A stretch of DNA of 64,000 bases from Apus apus (taxonomy: Eukaryota > Chordata > Aves > Apodiformes > Apodidae): contig NC_067285.1 in the NCBI RefSeq assembly GCF_020740795.1, positions 16,174,001 through 16,238,000 of the forward strand, read 5' to 3'. How positions within the stretch are numbered: position 1 is the stretch's first letter; the number at the start of each line of letters is the position of its first letter. This document shows positions 58,701 through 64,000 of this stretch, in pieces. The notes under the pieces are model-generated. The model was not told where the DNA came from and ran no database searches. It saw nothing but the letters and a program-made list of their open reading frames with translations. The translations under genes and the position numbers were made by a program.

Positions 58701-60652
58701 CTATTAGGAAGTTTGACTTGCATTTGTTGATTTCATGAGTTAATAATTTGCTAGAAATCCCTTTGCTTCTAAGCTTGCATCATATTGTCCCAAATACAGA
58801 TGTCACTTATTTGTAAACCTATTGGACTCTTGACATAATATTTCAAAATATTTAAAATATTTTGAACGTATTTCAGGTATTTTTTTGGCTAGTAAAGTTC
58901 AGTTTAATCTTTTCCATTGTACAGCTGAAACAGAATATTCTATCATTACAATGAAGCATGCCATTTTGAGGGGTTAAATTAATATAATTCTTAAAATTTT
59001 AAGTAAATGTAAAAAGATGTTTATCTCATTTGATAAACATATTTTTCAAAAGCTTACAGCCATTTGTACTCTTCTTAACATGCAATTCTTTTGGTTATTT
59101 GCAGAAATCAATCTTTTTCTTCCCATGAAAATGTACCAGAACCTCATTTCTCTTCATCTCCTTCAGTTCACAGAGATTATGGGTCTGATAATGACGACTT
59201 TAACAGAAGCTATAGGTAAATATCAGATTTCATGTGGTGTTTCCTGACTTACATTTATACTGTTACTCCCTCAATTTCCCAGGTGAAAAAGAAAATGAAC
59301 TGTACAATGTAAAAATTTGTTAATATTTTTTCTTAAAGCTTAAACTGTTGAATCTGAACACTAAGCAAATAATATGACTAATTTGTGATCCATCTGTATT
59401 GAGTTTGAGTGTGATTATGAAATTGCTTTAGAATCCCTACTTTAAGTCAGTTCAAGCTAACAAACTACAACATACAAAAAGGTATGGTCAGTCAGCAATC
59501 AAGTAAAATACCAATGCTGTATTTAGTGTTTAACTGCTGTCTGCAACAAGCTAACGAGTTTCACAGTGAGGGATAGTCAGACACTGAAACAAGTTGCCCT
59601 GAGCATCTGTGAAATCCCCATCCTCTGAGATACTTGGAAGTCAGCTGGATGTGGCCATGCACAAATTCATCTGATTAGACCTACTTTGAGCAGCCCTAGA
59701 TACTTCTAGAGATCCTTTCCAGTCTAAATTAATCTATGGTTCAGTGAAGGAGAAGATTTCAAAATTACGAAGATTGTTCCAAATGGGTTTTATATAATAC
59801 TTATTTAAACAGTAAGTAAGGTAGTTGAGAGTAAAGAGGGTCCAGAACAAAACCTGTATCAGATACGCATTTTTAGAGCCTTCAGTATGTATTTTTTAGG
59901 AGAGTGATTCTTCTAATTCAGAAGAATTAATAATTAAAATATTTGGGGATATAAATCCAAAGTGTATTATTGCCTGTTGAGATTATGTACTAGAGAGCTA
60001 CTATAACATATTATTCACAAAGATGAAAATGTGATCTTAGGAACAAAAATGGCCCCTAGGTAAAGAAACTCTCAGTAAACAGGCAATTTTAATTAGAAAC
60101 AGCATTTGAAACAAAACATCTCCGAGTAGAACTACTTACTATGAAGAGCTGAAATTTTAATCACTATCATTGAAAAAAATCATATAAGTTACATGACATC
60201 CAATAGTGAGAATTTTAATTCTAGAGGGTAAAAACAAGTATCTGAATTGTTCTTTTAAGGTTACACAAGTTTAATTTCTAATGGTAGCCACCAACAATAA
60301 ACAAACTTCTATTTCTAAAGATTTCACTGCTTATATTTGTTCTTCTTACAGTAATCCTGAAGACAATAGGAGAATGCATCCCTCAGATGAATTCAATAGA
60401 GGAAAAAACAGATTTGCACCATATTCTTCACGAACAATGCATCCATCTTCATCTCTACACCATGAAGATAGTTCAATAAACTATGAAAGAAAAACTTTTC
60501 AAGGTGAAACTACCAGAGAGATGGAACATAGTAAAAGATTACCAGTTGTAACAGTTGATTACAATTATGGTCTGCCATTAGGTTATGGACCTGAAGATGA
60601 AGGGAGAACACATTATGAATTACCTGCAAGAGATCAGTACAACTGGAACTGA
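42022..60652 (+). CDS. DUSP11: DUSP11: RNA/RNP complex-1-interacting phosphatase (11 coding exons) with expanded repeat tail
   Basis: DUSP11 (PIR1) removes the gamma and beta phosphates from 5'-triphosphate RNA, notably RNA polymerase III transcripts, and works mainly in the nucleus. The exons 42022-42050, 48466-48541, 52123-52254, 53104-53227, 55296-55356, 55458-55504, 55949-56024, 56734-56835, 57378-58292, 59105-59215 and 60352-60652 join in frame to 1,974 nt, 657 residues plus stop. The catalytic domain spans about 10-190: PGTRFIAFKVPL, LGLIIDLTYTTRYY (Asp about 68), then the P-loop GVHCTNGINRTGYLICRYL with Cys128 and Arg134 (C-x5-R). The motif matches the human enzyme except that the His after the Thr is Asn. 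Residues 241-521 are nine roughly 31-residue units with core GxGQRxR(P/S)F, and 522-657 is a Ser/Asn/His-rich tail. As I recall, human DUSP11 is about 377 residues and lacks this array. The start at 42022 has A at -3 and G at +4. A longer N-terminus, as in human, was not found in frame. Confidence 0.95.
46010..46082 (-). mobile_element. CR1 LINE 3' terminus, minus orientation
   Basis: A well-preserved tail: doubled 'aatcatag' units, then 'aatcctaggggttggaaggg', 'acctcgaaagatcatctag' and 'tccaacccccc'. It is only about 70 bases long, a severely 5'-truncated but relatively little-diverged insertion. Confidence 0.9.
46999..47045 (-). mobile_element. CR1 LINE 3' terminus, minus orientation
   Basis: A run 'caatcatagaatggtttggg', then 'ttgaaagggaccctaaagat' and 'catttagt', about 47 bases of the CR1 tail. 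It lies roughly 0.9 kb from another such tail in the same intron and orientation. Confidence 0.85.
48466..48541 (+). CDS. DUSP11: DUSP11 coding exon 2
   Basis: It carries the first conserved block of the family (TPVGQ, then PGTRFIAFKVPLKG), residues 10-35. The acceptor is gttttattacag. The donor GGG|GTATGT closes in phase 0. Confidence 0.95.
48542..52122 (+). other. DUSP11 intron 2
   Basis: About 3.6 kb. The part from roughly 49.5 to 51.56 kb contains coding-like stretches on the minus strand interrupted by stops (see the pseudogene entry). Confidence 0.8.
49537..51556 (-). pseudogene. Possible antisense coding relic inside DUSP11 intron 2 (unidentified)
   Basis: The minus strand has several protein-like stretches separated by stops: 51549 down to 51290 (encoding a Ser/Thr/Arg-rich run with one internal TGA), 50222-49875 (115 codons) and 49797-49537 (86 codons). 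Their composition is more protein-like than the flanking AT-rich introns. One stretch begins right after a plausible acceptor (ttcttcactctag). I do not recognise the parent gene, so this could be a decayed processed copy, an old transposon gene, or chance. Confidence 0.22.
52123..52254 (+). CDS. DUSP11: DUSP11 coding exon 3
   Basis: Residues 36-79, an exact 132-nt exon (phase 0 to 0). It includes LTPTQKFTPKDLI and the LGLIIDLTYTTRYYE strand-turn with Asp68. The acceptor is ttttattgtag and the donor AAG|GTAATA. Confidence 0.96.
52255..53103 (+). other. DUSP11 intron 3
   Basis: About 850 bases, including a (TG)n(TA)n microsatellite at 52744-52785. No other feature was recognised. Confidence 0.85.
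52744..52785. repeat. (GT)n(TA)n microsatellite
   Basis: About 13 GT units run directly into 7-8 TA units. This compound dinucleotide repeat is likely length-polymorphic. Confidence 0.92.
53104..53227 (+). CDS. DUSP11: DUSP11 coding exon 4
   Basis: Residues 80-120. DLPKSVQYKKLYTVGLEVPD corresponds to the family block before the catalytic loop. FKKWVRKFLWENAGN is the helix leading into it. The donor AATG|GTAAAT leaves one base. Confidence 0.95.
53228..55295 (+). other. DUSP11 intron 4
   Basis: About 2.1 kb of T-rich intronic DNA. ORFs at 53727-54065 and 54935-55159 have no recognised domain. Confidence 0.8.
55296..55356 (+). CDS. DUSP11: DUSP11 coding exon 5 (catalytic P-loop)
   Basis: It encodes residues 121-141 with the phosphatase signature HCTNGINRTG (Cys128 nucleophile, Arg134 phosphate binding). 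It is a 61-nt exon with acceptor tttttgatag and donor TGTAG|GTAAGG. Confidence 0.96.
55458..55504 (+). CDS. DUSP11: DUSP11 coding exon 6
   Basis: A 47-nt exon coding YLIDVEGWDPEAAIQ, the helix after the P-loop. It lies 101 bases after exon 5. Acceptor tttttcttcag, donor CAAG|GTATTT. Confidence 0.94.
55505..55948 (+). other. DUSP11 intron 6
   Basis: A 444-base AT-rich intron with no feature recognised beyond the splice signals. Confidence 0.85.
55949..56024 (+). CDS. DUSP11: DUSP11 coding exon 7
   Basis: It encodes FGDARGHCMDGLVYLTDL and RTQPMR, the end of the phosphatase fold (the human block is RCRGHCLERQNYIEDL as I recall). Acceptor tttttgctttag, donor AGAAG|GTAAAC. Confidence 0.95.
56025..56733 (+). 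other. DUSP11 intron 7
   Basis: About 700 bases with a 19-base poly(A) run at 56406-56424. A 71-codon minus ORF (56125-56340) has no recognised domain. Confidence 0.85.
56734..56835 (+). CDS. DUSP11: DUSP11 coding exon 8
   Basis: A 102-nt exon coding an acidic linker (DVWDSDEDTVPPPHAMEGPV, then ERFTNEDFQG) between the phosphatase domain and the repeat tail. Acceptor tattcttcttag, donor CAGGG|GTAACA. Confidence 0.9.
56836..57377 (+). other. DUSP11 intron 8
   Basis: AT-rich 542-base intron before the repeat exon. No element recognised. Confidence 0.85.
57378..58292 (+). CDS. DUSP11: DUSP11 coding exon 9, encoding the nine-unit repeat
   Basis: A single uninterrupted 915-nt exon (residues 216-521) within a gene whose other internal exons are 47-132 nt. 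After a short lead-in (GSGKRLKIYDDPSHNDVQ, which itself resembles the end of a unit) it encodes nine units of about 31 residues. Each unit runs hydrophobic-(D/E/N)-(F/Y)-x-N-(K/R), then GxGQRxR(P/S)F, then (P/H/N)DHQ-like, then DDLQ-like, then a polar linker with QLKD. Acceptor ttttttacag, donor GACAG|GTAAAG; the frame is kept into exon 10. Confidence 0.93.
57451..58292 (+). repeat. Nine tandem protein-coding repeats, about 93 nt each
   Basis: The nine cores read GPGQR, GPGQR, GPGQR, GRGQR, GCGQR, GPGQR, GHGQR, GPGQR, GRGQR, each followed by one variable residue, Arg, Pro or Ser, and Phe. The DNA of the cores differs at many synonymous positions (ggacctggacaa, ggtcccgggcaa, ggccgtggacaa and so on), so the array is not a recent slippage product. 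Unit length varies by one or two codons. Confidence 0.93.
58293..59104 (+). other. DUSP11 intron 9
   Basis: AT-rich 812-base intron. Nothing else recognised. Confidence 0.85.
59105..59215 (+). CDS. DUSP11: DUSP11 coding exon 10
   Basis: It encodes a Ser/His-rich disordered segment (NQSFSSHENVPEPHFSSSPS, then VHRDYGSDNDDFNRSY). Acceptor ggttatttgcag, donor TATAG|GTAAAT. The 111-nt length keeps the frame between exons 9 and 11, so skipping it would also be in frame. Confidence 0.88.
59216..60351 (+). other. DUSP11 intron 10
   Basis: 1.1 kb with a CR1 tail at 59560-59752. No gene otherwise. Confidence 0.85.
59560..59752 (+). mobile_element. CR1 LINE 3' end, plus orientation
   Basis: A diverged CR1 3' region: 'gacactgaaacaagttgccc' followed by 'catcctctgagatacttgga', 'agtcagctggatgtggcc' and 'gatcctttccagtctaaatt'. 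The closing attctatgat repeat is decayed to 'aatctatggttcagtg'. Confidence 0.8.
60352..60652 (+). CDS. DUSP11: DUSP11 terminal coding exon
   Basis: It encodes the last 100 residues, a hydrophilic tail ending in an aromatic cluster (RDQYNWN then TGA at 60650-60652). Human DUSP11 also ends with an aromatic-rich motif, which supports this as the true C-terminus. Acceptor tgttcttcttacag. Confidence 0.9.
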
Positions 60653-61506
60653 CTGAAAAGTACAGCGTTTGCTCAGCTTAGACTTACTCTTACCCATTTT
60701 ACTTTGTTTGTGGAGCATTTTATTTTTTTTAACAAATAAGCAAAACGCAAATTTCAGTAGTAGAGAACTGGTCTCTGTTGTTAGATTAGCTTCTACTGAT
60801 GTTTGGTTCTTTAAAATTATGAGAATATATTTGTTAAGTGTAGTTGGAGACAGTGTCTCAGTACACACGGAGATAAAGTGGTCTTTCCTTTTAGTGTAAT
60901 TTCCTTTTAGTGTACCTTAAAACAACTTTCTGAGTGATTGTAGTGGTGTCTTTCATTTTACATTTCTTTAAATTTTTGTAATTTCTGGATGCAAAAGTTA
61001 CAAAATACTGCACTATTATGTAGATTAGCATTGAGACTATAAAAAAAAAATACTGTGAGACCAAAGAAGCAAAGTTATGTACACTTTATCCTTGAAAACA
61101 GCTGTTTAAGTTATTACTAACAGTCTCTGCAGCATTGCAGTTTACTTCCAGTTTTTCTGTATCATCAACAGAACTGACCTAGTTTGCATTCTTTTTCGTA
61201 GCAGAATTTTCCCAGGTTGCTAAGAACATAGAAACAAATGGAGTTTAAATACTCTAAATGTCAAACTTGATTTTCAATAATCTGAATATCCCATCCTGAT
61301 TGTGTATTTTTTCCAGATCCCGTAGGTTATATATGTTTCAGAATAGCCCAGTGCCGGTAAATGTCACAATTTTCTCAGCAATACGTCCAGAGGAGGTAGC
61401 TCCCGTATTATCAGCTCACCTGTCCCAACTGGCTAGCATCACTAGTGCCTTTATAGTTCCACCTCCTTGTTTGTCCTACTCTCTTTCTACTTGTTTCTTT
61501 TTACAG

Positions 61507-61551
61507 CACAGCAGAATAATGTTAATTGCAATAGGAGAATAACCTCTTCAG
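61507..61551 (+). other. Possible alternative or cryptic exon downstream of DUSP11
   Basis: A 45-base segment is flanked by a strong acceptor (tttctttttacag) and a strong donor (TTCAG|GTAAGT). Joined to exon 10 it would add four residues and then a stop, so it could make a shorter isoform or a non-coding tail. Confidence 0.2.
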
Positions 61552-62375
61552 GTAAGTTACTTTTAAGAGTCATGTATTGGATTGGTCTCCTCTAAACTGT
61601 CACTTCAGTGGGTCTCAAGAGGTAGTTCAACAAATGGTAACTAGCACCAACAGCTCCTACTGTGGATAAACAAAGTACATGGGATGGCAAACCGTATTAG
61701 TGTAATAACTTGAGTATACTAAAAAAAAGACATTTTTCATTATTATTGTATTTTTATAAATTAATATTTTAAAAGGCATTACAGTGAATGAAGATCAAGC
61801 TAGACCGTTATATTAAACTAAATAATTAAAATGAATGCTAGATACTTAAATCATGCAATTAAGAAAGTGCCTCAAAGCATCATAGCAGTAAAGCATAAAG
61901 AAAGAGGGCATAGGTATGCATTAGAAAACTGGGGGGGCGAGGGGGGCAAAAGTGCTAATAGCCAGAACCTGAAGAGCTTTTTTGCCTTTTAACTAACAGC
62001 ATAAACCCCAGATTTATGAGTTCATGGTTCTATGGCTACTAAATAAGGAATAGATTTGAAAAGTATGGCGCATCTGGCAACTCCTGTTATTTTGTAACAC
62101 CTGCAAAAAGTTCTTAAAATCAAAGGATTGTGTGAACATAAATTCAAACTGCAAGTGCTTCATTGCCTTTACAACTGGTAGAACAACTCTGGCTTTGTTC
62201 ATTGTACAAATTAAACAGTTTTCTCATTTTCACAGCAGCTAGTCAGTTGTATTTCCCATTAAATCTCTGATTGTGAACCTCATACATGTGGTCTCGGGAA
62301 TGAAGCTCTATATATAAACCAGTTGTAGAACTGAGCACTAACTGTTAAGAAAAGGCACTTGTTCCTTTGCTTGCC

Positions 62376-62418
62376 CTCTTTTTTCTTTTTTTTTTTTCTT
62401 TTTTTTTTCTTTTTTCTT
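62376..62418. repeat. Pyrimidine-rich (T/C)n tract
   Basis: About 40 bases of almost pure T with regularly spaced C, directly before an AATAAA. Confidence 0.85.
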
Positions 62419-62651
62419 AATAAATGTGGCATAGGCTGAGAATCTTATTCTAGGCTTCTTTATTTGGAGGTGAGGAAGATCTGCAACTTAGGCTACTACA
62501 TTGCCTTTAAAAACAAAACAAAACAAAAAACAAACCACAAAACCAACACCCTTCCTGGTATTCTCCAGTAGGGAGTAAATAATTGGGGACTGGTGTTACA
62601 AGAATGTGGGGGGCGTGGAGTTTACACTATGTGTGCAGTATTCATCAAGGG

Positions 62652-62657
62652 AATAAA
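62652..62657 (+). terminator. Candidate DUSP11 polyadenylation signal
   Basis: AATAAA followed within 50 bases by tatttttgtctttgggtttg, a T/GT-rich downstream element. A second candidate with a similar downstream T-rich stretch is at 63253-63258. Confidence 0.4.
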
Positions 62658-62689
62658 GAGCAAACATCTGCCCTTCATATTTTTGTCTT

Positions 62690-63840
62690 TGGGTTTGAAT
62701 TGTGGTTTTTAGGATTGAAGTGACCCTGCAGTCAATCCTTTGTTACTTCAGACCAGGAGTGCTAGGACTCTTGGGTAGGTGAAAATCTTGTGTATTGGTA
62801 AGGTTAGTGTGAAGAGGAATGTAGCATAAGGAGTTAGGATCAGCATTACCTGTTAACGGTCCTTGCTCGGTTCTTGCAGGACCCTTTGAGGGTTTAGATA
62901 CAAACAGTCACATAGTATAATTCCTGTTATCTGACAAAATTAACATGACTTTTTAAACTGTTGGATTCCTCTTTTCAAGCAAAATTAATAGACATGATGT
63001 TTCCACACATGGCTTTGAGATGACTATATGAAAATAGTCAAAGCTGGGTTTGTAAATTTTAATTTTTTTTAGAATTTAGGATAGAGTTTTGTGCCCTATT
63101 TTTGCTAATGGAATTAGGCAGGGCAAAGCCGACATAATGCATTATAAATGGCTACTGACATTCGTTTCACATTCCACAGCTGAGTCATCACTGCATATTT
63201 GCATCTGTAGTATTCAATTACTAATTGATCCACATGGTGGAGAATTAAATGAAATAAAATACTTGTTGTTTTTTTAACCAAATACTGGATTACAGTGGCA
63301 CTAAAAAAAAAAAAATCAACACACAAAACCTACACTTTTTCTCTTATTTAACAGTTCTACAAAAATGTCATAAAATCTTTCTTGCCTCTTTTGTGTATGT
63401 TCTCAGCAAACCTAGAAGTATCTGTTGTTCTGTCACAGAGGAATAACAAGCAAGACTTGGGTGGACAGTGTTGGTTTCCCACTGCCCTGAGTGTGAAATC
63501 TTGAAGAAAAACACAAAGATACAGAAAATGCAGCATAAAATTATTTGAAAGAGTTATAAGAGTTTTAATAGATGTTGGACCCTGAACTCAGAGAAAACTT
63601 ATTTTTCTGTTGCTGTGCTGAAGTCATGATTTAATTGAAGTCCTCATTTTTATTGCCTGGTGAAGCCATGGGGCCAGATGACCCTGGGATATGATCATCC
63701 TGAGTTAGGCAATGCTTGGGTGGTTCCTGGAAAGTGCTGGGAGAAAGTTCATATGGGTTCTGTGCAGAAGGCTGATTCCCAAGAAAGGCTAGGGAAAGAG
63801 AGTTAAGCTCTAGCAGAAAACCACAACACAAGCATTAATC
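62690..63840. other. Downstream flank, no gene recognised
   Basis: AT-rich sequence with small ORFs (63089-63277 plus, 63114-63326 and 63631-63831 minus) without a recognised domain. A 12-13-base poly(A) run is at about 63,303-63,315. Confidence 0.5.
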
Positions 63841-63845
63841 TATAT

Positions 63846-64000
63846 AGACTCACAAATTGGTTTTGGTTGGAAAGGACCTTAAAGATAATCTAGATCCAAC
63901 TCCCCTGCATGGGCAGGGATACCTCCCCCTAGATAGGTTGTTCCAAGTACCATCCAGCCTGTCCTGTAGAAATCTGCATTACATGTACAGCTAGTTTAGT
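63846..64000 (-). mobile_element. CR1 LINE 3' end, minus orientation, running to the window edge
   Basis: It reads 'actcacaaattggttttggt', 'tggaaaggaccttaaagata', 'atctagatccaactcccctg' and 'catgggcagggatacctccc', the reverse complement of the CR1 3' UTR. The copy is diverged and may continue beyond the window. Confidence 0.82.

Larger units (their letters stand above)
60653..62680 (+). other. Probable DUSP11 3' UTR and flank
   Basis: AT-rich sequence with no further DUSP11 coding exon in frame. Poly(A) hexamers appear at 62419-62424 (after a long pyrimidine tract) and 62652-62657 (followed by T/GT-rich DNA). A well-formed exon-like segment with good splice sites lies at 61507-61551. The UTR may end earlier at a weaker signal such as aataag near 60,735. 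Confidence 0.45.

Noticed and set aside
1..64000. tRNA, rRNA, CRISPR array or bacterial-type operon
   Set aside because: None was recognised; the window is vertebrate nuclear DNA with spliced genes.

Overview
The window looks like nuclear DNA from a bird. It carries two intron-containing vertebrate genes, each starting in a CpG island, set in AT-rich non-coding sequence. About ten broken CR1-type LINE pieces are scattered through it, most of them carrying the 3' tail with (A)TTCTATGATTCTATG-like repeats that is abundant in avian genomes. I see no bacterial features, no tRNA or rRNA and no intact mobile element. The species cannot be fixed from sequence alone.

Layout. 1-10.7 kb is non-coding: a decayed reverse-transcriptase remnant (about 2.26-2.46 kb), a degenerate CR1 (about 6.5-6.8 kb), an unrecognised 88-codon minus-strand ORF (8.73-8.99 kb) and a CR1 tail at the edge of the first CpG island (10.78 kb). 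10.95-12.1 kb is the CpG-island promoter of cyclin J (CCNJ). Its five coding exons lie between 11,863 and 18,614 and give 383 codons plus stop, with a long 3' UTR ending near 21.4 kb. 21.4-40.2 kb is a 19-kb intergenic stretch holding a 1.7-kb CR1 reverse-transcriptase fragment on the minus strand (32.56-34.29 kb) and smaller CR1 tails. 40.26-41.56 kb is a second CpG island with palindromic NRF1-type sites. It lies just upstream of DUSP11, an RNA 5'-triphosphatase of the dual-specificity phosphatase family. Eleven coding exons between 42,022 and 60,652 give 657 codons plus stop. Downstream is the DUSP11 3' UTR and flank, with a CR1 tail at the right edge.

The two genes point the same way and have separate promoters. 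CCNJ is a predicted cell-cycle type cyclin with a Gln/His-rich tail. DUSP11 trims 5' phosphates from RNA. Nothing in the sequence links them functionally.

The most unusual object is DUSP11 exon 9 (57,378-58,292). It is a single 915-nt exon encoding nine tandem units of about 31 residues with a core GxGQRxR(P/S)F, giving the protein an Arg/Gly/Pro/His/Asp-rich tail that I do not recall in the about 377-residue human protein. All nine cores keep the key residues while synonymous positions differ. Also notable are two stop/start-overlapping upstream ORFs in the probable CCNJ leader exon, a G-quadruplex motif right after the first CCNJ coding exon, NRF1-like palindromes at the DUSP11 promoter, and a possible antisense coding relic inside DUSP11 intron 2.
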